DNA of 64,000 bases. It comes from Breviolum minutum Mf 1.05b.01 (taxonomy: Eukaryota; Sar; Dinophyceae; Suessiales; Symbiodiniaceae). The notes below the pieces were generated by a model that saw only the letters and a list, made by a program, of their open reading frames with translations, did not search any database and had not been told where the DNA came from. The translations under genes and the position numbers were made by a program. The first letter of the stretch is position 1. Each line of letters starts with the position of its first letter. Below are positions 43,095-55,198 of the stretch, piece after piece. Location: the NCBI GenBank assembly GCA_000507305.1, contig DF241666.1:1-64000 (forward strand), written 5' to 3'.

Positions 43095-46000
43095 TTGGAT
43101 GACAAGGAAAATACAGATCATAACTTTGCTGCTCCATGTGGAGAACAAAAATTAAGGAATAGAAATAACCAGCTTTTCACAAGACTTTTTTCGATGAAAA
43201 CTCAACTTCTACGGACATTAGAGACATCAATTTGCGTCATCGATATCGGAGGTAGATATATAGGTAGACAGCAGCCTTCCAAACCATGCGTTCTGCTACG
43301 CCAATGCTGTGCGCAATGGCGGTTTAAAAAAAAAGCGACGACGACCCGATGCATCAGCTTTGTGGGATGAAGAAGCTTCAAAGGTCAGGTCGTCCTTAGC
43401 AAAATGGTGCAATGTCGTTGATGCCAAGTATTCCATCCAATTTTTGTCTAGGTGGTTTTTGGCAACTCAAACATTTTTTTTGAATTTTAAGCCCTGATTT
43501 CTGGGGAAGATTTTCCAAAGTTGACGAATAGGATATTTTCCAAATGGGTTGGTTCAAAACCACCAACGAGTTGTTCATGTCCAACCCTTTCAAAACCCCC
43601 CAAGAACTGAGGTTCCATCTATTGCTGCCACATCTTTCAAGACACTTCGCATCGTGCCTTGTCGCCTCGGGAGTTGTTGGCAGAATCCTGCCTTTAGAAT
43701 GGTTCTTGTTTTCTGAAGCATTTTTGAACAACAATAGTAATAGGCAATTTATGTATTCATATAGTTCATATACTTTTTTGCCCTATCTATAAATAGATAG
43801 TATGAATGCCTAAACATATGTTCTAGGCAACAACAAATCACTTCAGGGTTTCCTAGCTGCCACCAGCTGGACCCTGAAACTTTTGCGCAGGGGTGGCAAC
43901 TATAAGGCTGGAGCAAGATTGCTGTGTTTTGTTGTATTGCAGGTAATCATAGTCATTGCTATGGCGACCTGAATCCTCTTTGTACACAAAAGGTGATGTT
44001 GGAGTATCGGAGGAACATAAGCACCTTACTTTGAGTAATTCAACGTGATTCATTTTCATTTTCAGGATCCTGCAGTATACTGAGTCTATTTGGTGATGAT
44101 GTACTGTAATTTGGCATCTTGAATATACATTTTGCAAGCATTTTGCCTGACAGCTGACAGCCCATCTTTCCGCCCCAGGATGATGGAATCATGAAAGAGC
44201 TGGAAAATCACATGGCTAAAAAGAAGGCAACAGATTGAAAAAACCGCGGGGTGGGACCGCTGTGGGATAGCATAGATTTGTCAACTACGCTCCCGAAGTT
44301 TAACAGCTCGCCCCTGAAAAGTTACCCAAACCCAATAGGAAAGTAGTCTTCCAATCATCATTTTTCACGGGCTATGTGAAACTTCGGGGGGGCGGGGGGG
44401 GGTAATGCATTGTTATTACATTCAATGAACTGTTTAAAACAAACTACTCTGTTTGAATCGGCATAGTAGTTTTATTTCGTACAGTCAGTTCACTGGTTTA
44501 ACGATTCACATGGCGATTATATGCGTTTGCATTGGAAACTGGAGAATTGTTTTTGATTCAATTCAACGTGACTTTCACGGCTAGGTCCACCACCGGAAAG
44601 ATGAAGATCTTTCCCATTTATGGTCACCAATTGGACGCACTGCTGGCTTGTGATGAGATGACATTTCACTGGGGATGCTGGCCACAGTTGCGACATCTTT
44701 GCACCTTGGGTAACTTCATCTCTTATCATCATTTATCTTGGCAAATCTTTAGGATCGTCCCTTATACCCTTATATACCCCCCTTTTAATTTGGTGGTGTT
44801 TTTGTTCATGTAACTCACTAAACGTTCTCAACCTGAAGTCTTTAGGGTTTCCCTGCCAGTTTTGCCTAGTTATGATTAGTGCAGTCAGTCACATAGAAGG
44901 AAAATCCCCGTGAAGGTAGCTGAAAAACCCCTGTGTGGACGGAACAGCTTGTGTTTGTGCAGCTTGGTACAAGCAAAACAACTTTGGCCAAAGCGCAACT
45001 TTAGATTGCATCAAAAAGATGTTTGGTGAGCTAGTTGATTGGAACGACAAGCTGCAAACTATGCATGTTTGAAGAAGGAAAGTTAAATTTGTCAGCAAGA
45101 TATATCACAATTGTTGAGAGTTGATAGATTGTTGCTTTACCTTTCGCATTTCGTTACATATTTCTCGGTGTCGCTTTAGATTTTAGTGAGCGAATTTTCA
45201 GATTCGTCAGAGTCTGCCAGGTGCACCCTATCGTTTTCGCCTGGCTGTGCGACAGGCCTGAACTGCCGGCTGGATTTTATCTCAAGTTTTGAAGGTCAAC
45301 GATCCACGGATCCGAACAAAAAATACAGAACAGAACGCACGAAGTGTTCGGATGGAACCTCAGGATGAACAAGCAGCAAAGAAGGCGCAGCAATGCTTCG
45401 ACTGAAAAAAATCTGTGAACATATTTGTGATGACTAAATGTTGTGGATATATACACATTTAATGATATTTGCACTGATATGCATGAATATACATGTATAA
45501 TATGTATACAGGGGTATATTAACGTATAGATCAATGTGCAGATACATGAGGTCATGTTCATTCTCATTCCTTCAAGGTATCTCCAATTTGCAATTTAGTG
45601 AGGTCATGTATCACAGATATCGAGAACTTGATTTTTTTTTCTTCACCTTTTCCATTTCTTTTCGTGTTTTTTCCACGTTGCCGTGAAACACTTTTGTTAA
45701 ACAAAAAAAACCGACGTCTTGAAGCTCAAACAAACCCTCAACTGAAACTCACAGCAATTTTGCCTCTGAAAATACCAAAATTGCCCCAATATTCGGGCAA
45801 TTTCATCGAACCCAACCCCAATCCATTTGTTTCAGTTTTTTTTTCTCGCCGGATCGGATTCGTTTACCCCGGGTATTGTGCTGGTATTTTTTTTAATTCC
45901 AGGCTGCCAGGGAGGGTCAAAGTGGTCCAAAAGTACGAGCTGGTCCAGAAGAAAAGGCATCCAAGGCCAATTATTCCGAGACTTAGAGGTTGATGAACAA

Positions 46001-49000
46001 AAACTAAAAGTGACGTGACTCCATTCAGGGCTTGATTGTTGGGGTGTTTTTTCGAGGAAAGAAAAAAAGCACATGGTAACCCTTAAACATCTCAGTTCTC
46101 TTGAAGATGTCCACATTTTTTGACCAATTCTTTACCTTTCAAATCCTTTCAACACCCATGTTGTTGTTACAGGAAGCAGTCTACTCTGACTATGCTGGCT
46201 TACGCTTTCCCAGCCTGGACACTGCACCTTGGAGGGGAGTTTCGGAGTTGGGCCATTTTTTTGTTACTCCAAAACTCGAGAATCTCGTGAAGTGAAAATT
46301 TCATTTGAAAAAGGGAAGACACCTTTTTTTGCAGCGAAATGGATGCAGCAGAAGAAACCTTCAGATGTTTCATTGAGGCAGAGAACTATGATTACAACCG
46401 AGATCGTGGTTTTGATCGAATTATCGAGCGCGCTTTCCCTATCAAGGCAGTTTTTTTTTCGTGTTCTCAGATTCTGATATGTGAAATATGATATGTGCGG
46501 GCGGGGGTCTATGAACTCCCATGACTTCGATTTTTCTTGATGGATTGCTGCGGGTCAAAACTCATCAACCCCATAGGATCCAGGGTTTTGAGCTATACAA
46601 TTCTACCCCCTTGAATTTTCCAATACGTATTCCGAAATCCAATTTTTTTCATAAGGTGGGCTTTACCCCGACATATATATCCCCAAATTAATGGACCAAA
46701 AGAAAGTGACCCTTGGGTGGTTGGTCCAAGCCTCGGAAACCTCCGACGGAAACTCCAAAAACCGGTGGCAACGGCAAGGTGCCTGGATATCGGAGGTTGG
46801 ATCCATACTTCCGAGAATATATTTGGTTTCTCCATAATCTAGTCCGGCACCTGGAGGGGTTGATGAACCCGGTGGGTTGGTGGGTTCCGGGTGGTGGAAA
46901 GTTTCCCACCCTTTTTTCGTTGGTTGAGAGGGGATGAGTTGGAATTTCGGCTGTTTTTTTTCTTGGGTTTGTGTTAATTTCCCATGGAAACCTAGCAGGA
47001 AACCCTTTGGTTCATGATGAATCAGGATCCTGCACGCTTTACAATCTCTCGGATTGCAAAGAGGCCTGGCTGGAGAATTTATTGAAAACCCCCCTGATTT
47101 GCATGATTCCAAGGCCAGGGGGAATCTTAATTTGCTAGGTACCGTTTGAGAGAGAAGACGGTGGCGAAAGTTGTGCAGGACTGGTTGTCTCAATCTCCTG
47201 ATCATTTTTCCCAAAACTCTTTTTGACTTGGCAACCTGCAGGAATGGGCAACAAATCAATACCTCACCAGGAGATGGTCAAAGGGTTAGGAATGGTCAAG
47301 TGACAGGATTTTCTAATTCATCATGTTGAAGGTGGGGATGTCGAGAAAGTCTCATGTGTGCACACCTGCAGGAATAGTCTTATTCAAAAATTCAAGGTTG
47401 TTTCAGGCTTCGTGACTCCATGTCAGAATCATATCATACTGTTGATGGCAACCAGAAATCCTGCAAACTCACCAGTTGAGGGAAAGGTAGTTGAAGTCTA
47501 CCAGTATTTACGACAGGTTTTTAAACACCATCCAAACGGTGGTGCAGTTTGTTTTGGGATTTCTTCTGAAGCATCATCAGGTAGCTGTCAAACCTGCAGG
47601 AGTGGCTTGACCAAGTTGAAAGAGAAGCAACAGACTCGGGAGGCAATGCTGGCAAGGTGACCAACCTTTTCACCAACGAAAACATCGCCTCTGATTTTGA
47701 TAGGCAGAGGTTCTTCGGAAGAAGGAGGAAGCATATGCCAAGTGGGTAGGCCCGCATTTTTTTATGTCCTTAGTGTCCTTATCTGCATCATTATCAGCAC
47801 TTCAAAAACAACTTCCTTTGTTGATTGTTTTTTTTCTTTTTCTGGTCTGCAATCCATAGGTCACATTTAGATGGGAAAAAACGAAGCATGAGCTGAAAAG
47901 GTTGGGATCAACTTGGAGATGAAGATGATCCAGAAAGTGATGATGAGGCCCGAACGGCCTTCAGGGAATGTGGAGGAACAAAACAAGCAAGCCAAAAACC
48001 CTCCCTGAAACCAACTTGCGCACATTAAACACCAAAAACCCTCCCTGAAACTAACCAACTTGCGCAAGTTTACACCAAAAACCCTCCCTGAAACTAACCA
48101 ACTTGCGCAAGTTTACACCAAAAACCATCCCTGAAACTAACCAACTTGCGCAAGTTATACACCAAAAAAAAAGGGGATGGTTGGAATACGATCGCCGATC
48201 TTTTTTCCTTGGGAGCAAGTTTGCCTATTTTCAAGGGTTAAGTGGCTGTTAGCTTTCAGGGAGGGTGCTCCCAGCGTTCCTTGGAAGCATCTGGATGGAA
48301 GCATGTGTCACATGTGTCAGGCTTTGGGTGAATCCAAAGGATGGCGCTCAACGAGTGATTGGGCATCTTGGCGAAAGGCATGGACACCTTTGGTGTTAAT
48401 GAAATTGGCTAATTTTATTGTGTTAAACCCGCGGTTGATGGCAACCAGAAATCCTGCAAACTCACCAGTTGAGGGAAAGGCACTTGAAATCTACCATTAT
48501 TTACGACAGGTTTTTAAACACCATCCAAACGGTGGTGCAGTTTGTTTGGGATTTCTTACTTCCATCAACAGTGTGTTTGACGCTCCTTGTTGTGATTGCG
48601 CGGAAATTTTGTAGGGTTTTTCAGCAAAATTTTGTCAACTTTTTGTGAACAAAAAGCCAAGGTGCGTCGTCAATCAGTGGAGGTCGAGATGATGTCATCC
48701 ATCCCAGAGCTTTGGAATGACTTTCCAATCTTTTCCCAAAGATTTTTAGATCAAAAAATCTCAGGTCGGCTTTCCCTATGATGGAAAAGTGCGGGCGCTT
48801 AGTTTTTTTTTGGGTGTGAAGTTTCAAGTTGTTGTTATTTGTTTTTTGGCTTTGCACAAATGGCATCCGGGCATCCAACCATCCAGAGTCATCCAGAGTG
48901 TCTGAGGCGAGATCCAATGCCAAAGAGAGTTGATGTTGACATGGTGGTGGATAGCAGGCTTGCAGCTACTGTTGATTCGTTCAGAAATCCCATTCCCAAC

Positions 49001-50684
49001 CAGCAGGGATGTATAGTTTGTCGTAAATAGTGGGATTTCAACTACCAACCCCAACTCGTGATCGCAGGATTTCTTCCCATCAACAGCATTTCTCACAAAC
49101 AAAATCTCCCACCTCAGTTTCAATATGTGGTGGCTGCGAATTTTTATTCGAAATATTTTTTCACACAAAACGGATTTCCGGATATACTGTTTTCAAAAAA
49201 AGGGCGGTATCACAATTTTGGATCCCTGTTTAATGGACTCTTTTCAATTGGTTGTGGTTGGCTAAAGTTAGCAATGCCGCCTTTAGGTACAAGATGGGCC
49301 CCTGCCAGTTATAAATGGAGTTATAACCCCTATAAATGGCCTTATAAATGGCTAACTGTTCTTATAACCCTAGTTATAAGAGTTATAAACCCAGTTATAA
49401 CTGGTAGGGGACCCACCTTGTAGGACATGGACACATCCGTTGCAGGCGTGGACACAAAATCATCAACTGGATTGATCCGACCGACAAAGTGGTCTTCTGA
49501 GCAGGGAAAGGGAAACAGTGTTTCACAACGCCGAAAGAATGGAGGAAGTTGGAGAACGCTCGATTTGTTTTTTTCGAGAAAAGAATTTGCGCTCCTTTGC
49601 AAAGATGAAAGGATCAACAAAGATCCAAATCAATCCACTTGCGTGATTCATTTACGGACGGTGATTTGATTATACAAGCTGTATAATTATATATCATATG
49701 AATCATATGTCATTTTTTTGGATTCCAGTGATTCTAAGTTTTGGGCCTCGGATCTTTGGCCCTGGTGGGAATCCTTATCAACTGCCACTTCACGTGTGCA
49801 GGATTGTTCCTCCAAAAGCCTATGGAGCAGTCCCGCTTGGGAGCCGATGAGACAGTCGTGCCATTGAGCAGTGACCATTTTTTTTGGGGGCTTTTGGTTT
49901 GATTTTGTTGGAGAAAAAGGGGGATGACTGAAATAAACTTCCCAGGAATTATTTCAGATATTTATTTCACAAGGCATTTTATAAGGATCCCGTAAAATAT
50001 AAACCAAACATTGCTCACTTGATTATCATGATGAGCCAGAGACACACAAGTCCTCCATGATCGTGCCAAGTTGAGGTCAGCTTCTTCGCAGATGGCCCTT
50101 TGGGGCGATGATGATTTTAATCGTTTTACCAGGAAAATGTGTGGTCCTTAGCCTGTGAGTAGGAGAAACAACTTGGAATTTGCAGCTTGGATCATCTGGT
50201 TTCTGCATTGAATTTTGTTGGGAATATCTTTTGGACGGACAAAAAACGCAAACACACACGGTATGTTACTGTAAACACACGGGTGGTGTGCTTGTGTCTC
50301 AGCTCAGATGGGATGGTCGATGGAAGATACACAGAAAGAGACCTTTCAATTACAAAAAGGCCGGGATTTTATGCTTCATGTTGTTTTGAATGCCTTTTAG
50401 TCATTGCTTCGACATCGGACAAAGGCAAAACGAACATTGAAATTCGACTTCCCCCAAAACTAGCATATCCCCTGAAAAATGCTGGTTGGGTTCGGGGACG
50501 AATTCACTCATTTTCGGGGTTTGTAAATGACAAGGACATGGTCCGGGATGGTCCGGGATGGTTCAGCCCGGTGCAGGACATCCATTCTGATGCTTTGAAC
50601 ACCACAATTCACAACTTGCGCGTTGCCAGCTCAGATACAACGAATCTCAGACCTTCTAAAAATTTCTTACCTGGGAGGAGTTGA
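43095..50684 (+). CDS. Unrecognised large multi-exon gene(s), charged helical protein
   Basis: A chain of exon-like pieces, several joining in phase. They are 43272-43383 (basic KKKRRRPD near its end, GTCAGG donor), 43620 on (VPSIAATSFKTLRIV), 44179-44196 on (DDGIMKELENHMAKKK, GC donor), about 44573-44700 (STTGKMKIFPIYGHQ), 45186-45230 (SEFSDSSES), 45295-45400 (NTEQNARSVRMEPQDEQAAK), 45911-45988 (SRRKGIQGQLFRDLE), 46173-46236 (EAVYSDYAGLRFPSLD), 46335-46427 (EETFRCFIEAENYDYNRD) and 47139 on (YRLREKTVAKVVQDWL). Then come 47710 on (VLRKKEEAYAKW), 48262 on (CHMCQALGESKGWRS) and 50580-50684 (DIHSDALNTTIHNLRV, stop). The pieces from 45911 to 47139 connect particularly well. The content is charged and helix-prone, with a possible nuclear localisation signal. 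No family was recognised and there may be two genes here. Confidence 0.45.
43449..43570. mobile_element. Family D element (D4)
   Basis: The left end is CTAGGTGGTTTTTGG and the right end GGGTTGGTTCAAAACCACCAA, with GGGGAAGATTTTCC inside. It lies in the intron after the exon ending at 43383. Confidence 0.8.
44290..44391. mobile_element. Family B inverted-repeat element (B5)
   Basis: The left arm CCCGAAGTTTAACAGCTCGC and right arm GGCTATGTGAAACTTCGGGG pair, and the interior GGAAAGTAGTCTTCCAATCA matches B1. Confidence 0.85.
47438..47580. mobile_element. Family A element, subtype 2 (A8)
   Basis: The left end is ACTGTTGATGGCAACCAGAA. Its interior is almost identical to A9, including CTGCAAACTCACCAGTTGAG and AAACACCATCCAAACGGTGG. 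The right end is decayed. Confidence 0.85.
47994..48268. mobile_element. Family B element with its left end amplified (B6)
   Basis: Four tandem copies of a 43-bp unit (CCAAAAACCCTCCCTGAAAC followed by TAACCAACTTGCGCAAG; the first copy is slightly shorter) stand where a single left terminal repeat is expected. A single right end, GGCTGTTAGCTTTCAGGGAG, closes the element at about 48268. Confidence 0.85.
48433..48572. mobile_element. Family A element, subtype 2 (A9)
   Basis: The left end is GGTTGATGGCAACCAGAAAT and the right end GGGATTTCTTACTTCCATCA with ACAGT. It differs from A8 by only a few bases over about 110. Confidence 0.9.
48968..49086. mobile_element. Family A inverted-repeat element (A10)
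   Basis: The left end is ACTGTTGATTCGTTCAGAAA and the right end GGATTTCTTCCCATCAACAG, subtype 1 interior (CCATTCCCAACCAGCAGGGA). Confidence 0.85.
49288..49423. mobile_element. Family F inverted-repeat element (F2)
   Basis: TACAAGATGGGCCCCTGCCA and the TGGTAGGGGACCCACCTTGTA-type right end pair with few mismatches. The whole interior is built of TTATAA-containing words (TTATAAATGG, TTATAACCC) that can refold in several registers. Confidence 0.9.
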
Positions 50685-50699
50685 GCGTGCTTTGGAATT

Positions 50700-52168
50700 T
50701 GGAGCTTTTTATTCATGAACTTTTCTGATCTTTTTTGGAACGAAGGATTCTTGTCAGGATGCAGGCTTGCAGGATTTTTGCCGAGACCTGCAAGAATTCG
50801 GGCAGTTGTTTTCAGGTCACTTCATCAGCATTGTACAACATGGATGATGCTGGTGGATTCGATAATTATATTCTCCGCACACCTCCACAGGAGAATGACA
50901 TCTCATGACGAAAATCTCCATTGAATCCAATGAAGTTTCATGGTTCATGATGTTTTTAAAGAAATGATCACAACTCTCTGTGAAGGAGTTGCGTAGCGCC
51001 ACGGGCGAGAAGATGAGAGAAGTTATGTATTGGTACATGAAGAATCCAGAGGCTGTTGGGGAAGATTCGTTGGAATGTTATGCCATACTGTTGATGGTTC
51101 AGAAATCCTGCACCAGCTGATATGATAAATATCCAATCTTTTGCAGGGTTTTCTACATCCCAGGTGGTGCAGGATTTTGGCCATCAACAGTTTTTTTTTC
51201 TTCCTTTTTTTTTAAAGCAACTTTTTGCCCAAGAAGTTATCAAATTGAAGGTAATCCAACAAAACCTTCAACACGGGGAATTTTTTCCTTGGGAAACATT
51301 TTCTGCGGCTCAAGCATTGAGGAGTTTAGAGATTTTTGATGTGAAACAAACATCAATTCAGCAGGCATCAAAGGATTAATTACTGAAAGAGACTGTAGGG
51401 GTTGCTTCTGTTTTTTGTTGTTGTGACATTTTGTGTTGCTTTTTGGAAAAGAGTTCGGACATTTGGCTTCGGATGTTGTGGTGTCTTCTTGGCTTTTCAA
51501 AAAGGAGTGGATGCGAAAAGCAGCAAAATTGAGACGGGATAACTAAAAGAAAACTCAGACGACATTTGTCAACTTTGCAAAGATGGTAAGTTAAGTGGTG
51601 GTTTTACAGATTTTTAATGTTCACCCCTACTTGGGGAAATGGATCCAAATTGACATCCAGCTGTTTTTCAAAAATAGGTTGGGTTTTCAAAGGATCCAGA
51701 TGTTTCTCACGACTTCATATCCCACTTTCATATCGGGCCGTCTAGTTCGAACAATGGCAAGGCAAGGAGGGGGGTTCCACGAACGGAACTGGAGGTGGCT
51801 ATCCGAAATTCCCAGTGGAAGATTCAAGCTTCCGAAAAGAGGATTTTTTCAAAATGCATTTCATGCTTTCCAGGAGAGACTGACTGAATATCTATATATC
51901 ACATTTCTCACATATCCATCAAAAATTGAATAGGACCTTACCAACGGACCCCTAAGTAAATTGCTAGAGCTAGTAGATACTCAGTGTTAGGGGTCCGTTC
52001 AGTGGATCCTATTGGGGATTTCTTAGAACATAACTATTTTAGAATATTTTAGATATTTCCTAAACATTTCTTCAGGAACTTTGCTTGTCTCATGCTCAGG
52101 CCCAAGGCAGGGATGATACTTTGAACTTCAAGGAGTTCAACTGGCATGCTTACTGGCTTACTACATGA
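50700..52168 (+). CDS. Unrecognised gene with EF-hand-like C-terminus
   Basis: The terminal exon 52076-52168 opens after TTCAG|GAA and reads through AQGRDDTLNFKEFNWHAYW to a TGA. DDTLNFKEF fits the second half of an EF-hand loop and its exiting helix, but only one half-motif is visible, so calcium binding is a guess. Upstream open pieces at about 50998-51075 (GEKMREVMYWYMKNPEAV) and 51290-51375 (AAQALRSLEIFDVKQTS) have the right strand and composition. A family-A element (A11) and the N1 element separate them. Exon joins were not fixed. Confidence 0.4.
51087..51191. mobile_element. Family A inverted-repeat element (A11)
   Basis: The left end is ACTGTTGATGGTTCAGAAAT and the right end GGATTTTGGCCATCAACAGT, with inner arms CTGCACCAG and GGTGGTGCAG. 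Confidence 0.9.
51594..51685. mobile_element. Family D-like fragment (D5)
   Basis: AAGTGGTGGTTTTACAGATT, GGGGAAATGGATCCAAATTG and TTTTCAAAAATAGGTTGGG recall the D order, but the ends do not pair well. Confidence 0.5.
51931..52011. mobile_element. Palindromic element N1
   Basis: The left arm TAGGACCTTACCAACGGACC and right arm GGTCCGTTCAGTGGATCCTA are imperfect reverse complements, with CCCCTAA/TTAGGGG continuing the pairing. Single copy in the window. Confidence 0.75.
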
Positions 52169-52423
52169 AGCACCATGAAACCCTATCATATACAAATCTA
52201 AGATTGCAACTATTTGCACCCTGCAAAGCCCAAATCAAACCCAAACATGTAAGATCTAGCTATGTTGCATGCACTCACCTAAGCAGCAGGCCCTAGGCTT
52301 TTCACGTTGGAAAGTTGCAATGAAGACACAAGAATAAGGTAGGACACCTACAAGCACGAACTGAACCATTCCTTTCATGACACTTCACGGTCGATACGGT
52401 GACACCGTTCATCTTCATGGCGC

Positions 52424-54810
52424 ATGATGAACTATGAAGATCCACCGGTTGCGCGTCGTTTTTTTTTTTTTTGGGGGGAAACCATTTTTTGGTCCGTTGT
52501 GACCACTTGCCACTATCAAACTCTCGGAGGTTTCAACCCGGTTCCGGGAGAGATTTGCAACTTCTGTAGTTTTCTCAACAACCCCGGGACCAATGTGTTG
52601 GTCATTTTTGGTGGAGAATCTCCCAAGAATTTTTCAGAGATTCTTGAAAAGGGACGACTTTTCGATCTGAGGTACCCCCAGAATTGCCAGGCATGGCAGG
52701 TCTTTGCTTTGATGCAGAGGATAGATTGGAAGAGGCACCGAGTTTGGTTCGTTGGCACCGAGTCAGTCAATGAGTCAATAAGTCCATGTCCTATCTGGCA
52801 GTTTGCGGTTTTGTTTCATGAACCATGAGACATTACCCATAGGATCGATGTATGGTATATTTACCGACTAATTTCCCATAAAAATCAACCAAACCGAGGT
52901 ACATTTTTTCGAGTCCCATGGATCCGTCATGGGTAATGACATATCATGACTGAATTCAAGTCTGACATCCACGGCATTTTGGGAAGTCTCAAAATTTGGT
53001 TGAATTTGCTGGGTGAATCCTTAGTAGATCATGAGGGAATGAAGGCTATACATGGGGGTTTCCTAAAATGCTGGTACCCACCAACCAAGGGTTTTCCTAC
53101 CAAAAAGTCATCATTTTGGGGTGTGAAATGGGGGGTTTTCCCACCATTTAAGGAAACACCCATATGGATGTCATGGGCGATTCATTTGGCCAGCAGTTTT
53201 GGTGGGTTTTTCTTTCGCGTCAGGGCAGTTTTTTTCAGCCAATGACTCCACCAGAGATTTCGACCGCTTTTGCGGAGCCGAGCCAAAAGGACCTACAGGC
53301 GGGTGTCATTTAGGGTTCCTGGTGTTTTTTTGGGGGTCAAGATCTAGGAATCTAGGATCTAGGGTTGGTGGTTTCAAATAGTGTCTGGTAAACTAACATG
53401 GAACCCCCCAAAAAAAGGTGTTTGGTAGATGTTTCTCCTTTTTTTTGGGGGGGTATTTTTCAGGTTCCATGTTAGTTTCCCGGAGGGTATTGTTTTAAAC
53501 AACCCTTGGGGGAAATGATCTAATTTGACGTTCGCATAGTTTTGAGATGGGTTGGTTCAACCACCAACCAGAGATTGTTAGTGTAACTTGATTACTTCCG
53601 ACCCCCCCAACCAAAACGGATGACACTTGAAAAAGGATGCGAGGTTAGTTGTACACCAAAAAACAATGGCATTGATGACCCCATAGGATCCAACTATGGC
53701 AAATTTACCGACTAATTTCCCATAAAAGTCAACCAAATACCAAATGTAGGTAAAGATACCAGTCCCATGGATCCTATGGGTGATGTTTCCAGTATTCACC
53801 GCCGTCGAATTTTTCACCCCGAAATGATCCACCACAAGGTGGTGAGCCTATCATCCCTCTCCCGCGACACAGAGATGGAGTCTCCACGAGTGTGTCAACC
53901 AAGATCACGTTCCAGGTCACATACACCGCAGCACCTTGGGCTTTCAAACAAAATGCTGAACAAAATGCTGACAAAAACAATTGTATAAGATGATTTCAAA
54001 GGGTTTAGTTTGAAACTATGATGACGAAGTGTTTGATCATTTGAATATCATTTGATAAGTCTGTTTGTTTTCCATGAGATTTGAAGTATGTTTTGGTAGT
54101 TTCGAATCTCATTTTTGCATCGCTTGAATTTTTGGAAAGGTCCTCGATGCCCATCTTGCAATTCTTCCTACAGAATGCGCAGGCAACATCGGGGGGGGTT
54201 GTTTCTTTGGTTGAAAATTGGGGGAAAAAGGAAAACAAAAACACATAGAAAGAAGTGAAGCAGAGGAATCCATGAACAAAAATCGAATCAGTGGAATCTC
54301 ACCAAACATGGGTCATGATCTGTTTTTTTCGAGGATCTGCGCCTGGACGTGGCGGGTGCCGAACGTTGTGCTGCTCGCCTAGGGGAGGAACTGCTCTTTA
54401 GTACCGAGGACTTGTACCTACTTACCGAGAAGGCGGGCCCCGGGGGGTTGTCGTCGCATGGGATTTTGGTTCACCGTGGGTGTTGGGAAATCGCTTCGCA
54501 CGAGGAGAACTTCATGAGACTACCTTTGCCTATGTATCTGGCCCTGAGATTTTTTGACGAACACCATGGTGGTGTGTGTGGGTTGAGTTGATCTTGTACA
54601 TATGTGTAGCAATGTTTTTGAGTGATGTGGGAGTGTGGCAGTTGGTTTCAGAGAGGGTACCAACTTCACACACTCCCAACGACAGAATTTCTGAGGTATG
54701 TCCGTCGTTGGCTGGCTGCCGAGCGTCAGGGCCGCTTGTCGAACCCGGAAGCTCTTGTTGAAGAGACAGCAGAATCACAAGGAGACACGTGGAACTTCAA
54801 AGTGTCGTAG
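52424..54810 (+). CDS. Unrecognised gene, terminal exons resolved
   Basis: The last two exons join cleanly: 54334-54568 (after TTCGAG|GAT; includes DLRLDVAGAERCAARLGEEL and SHGILVHRGCWEIASHEENF) and 54656-54810 (QLHTLPTTEFLRYVRRWLAA to a TAG). The intron of only 87 bp has a GT donor after CACCATG and the acceptor GAGAG|GG, phase 1. Upstream, about 52540-52770 is open and protein-like (FCSFLNNPGTNVLVIFGGES, DLRYPQNCQAWQ), and 53860-53960 is Arg/Ser-rich, but neither is joined. I do not recognise the family. Confidence 0.5.
52830..52939. mobile_element. Family I inverted-repeat element (I1)
   Basis: The left end is CATTACCCATAGGATC and the right end GATCCGTCATGGGTAATG. The interior TTTACCGACTAATTTCCCAT is identical in I2. 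Confidence 0.9.
53055..53162. mobile_element. Family E inverted-repeat element (E2)
   Basis: The left end is GGGGTTTCCTAAAATGCTGG and the right end CCACCATTTAAGGAAACACC. Confidence 0.85.
53361..53575. mobile_element. Family D element interrupted by C9 (D6)
   Basis: The D left end AGGGTTGGTGGTTTCAAATA and the D right part (GGGGAAATGATCTAATTTGA to GGTTCAACCACCAACCAG) are separated by the complete element C9. Confidence 0.85.
53386..53488. mobile_element. Family C' element nested in D6 (C9)
   Basis: The left end is CTGGTAAACTAACATGGAAC and the right end GGTTCCATGTTAGTTTCCCG with GAGGGTA. It is inserted after CAAATA of the D element. Confidence 0.85.
53677..53784. mobile_element. Family I inverted-repeat element (I2)
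   Basis: The left end is GACCCCATAGGATCCAACTA and the right end CCATGGATCCTATGGGTGA. It shares TTTACCGACTAATTTCCCAT with I1. Confidence 0.85.
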
Positions 54811-54860
54811 AAGTGTTTTTTTTTAGATTCTCAGCTTGCCAGCTTTTGCAAGTGATATGT

Positions 54861-54977
54861 CTTGATGGTTCAGAAATCCGGCTAACCAGTTGGTAGGTGG
54901 TTTCTCCCATTATTTATATTCTTTACAGGGTGAACCATACATCCCAGGTGGTTGTTTGGGATTTCTGAACCATCAAA
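54861..54977. mobile_element. Family A inverted-repeat element (A12)
   Basis: The left end is CTTGATGGTTCAGAAATCCG and the right end GGGATTTCTGAACCATCAA. The interior GTTGTTTGGGATTTC and CATACATCCCAGGTGG is shared with A4. It lies between two genes or in a 5' intron of the channel gene. Confidence 0.85.
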
Positions 54978-55198
54978 GGTGAAGGTCTCAACCCCCTGTG
55001 AATGCTCTCGCCGAAAAAAATGCTTTTTTAGGGGCTTCAGAAAAAAAACAAAATCATAGCCACTAAAACTAATAGGTATGTACGGTATCGCCTTAAACTA
55101 TACATATAGAATATATAGAATATATGTGCGTGTCACATTTTTTCACCAAAAAAACATCTCCAGCAATTTTCGTGGGGTTGCATCTCCAGGAGATGCGG

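Noticed and set aside
46663..47259. Minus-strand 198-codon ORF
   Set aside because: Pro/Ser-rich and without motif; the plus strand carries better exon candidates in the same interval.
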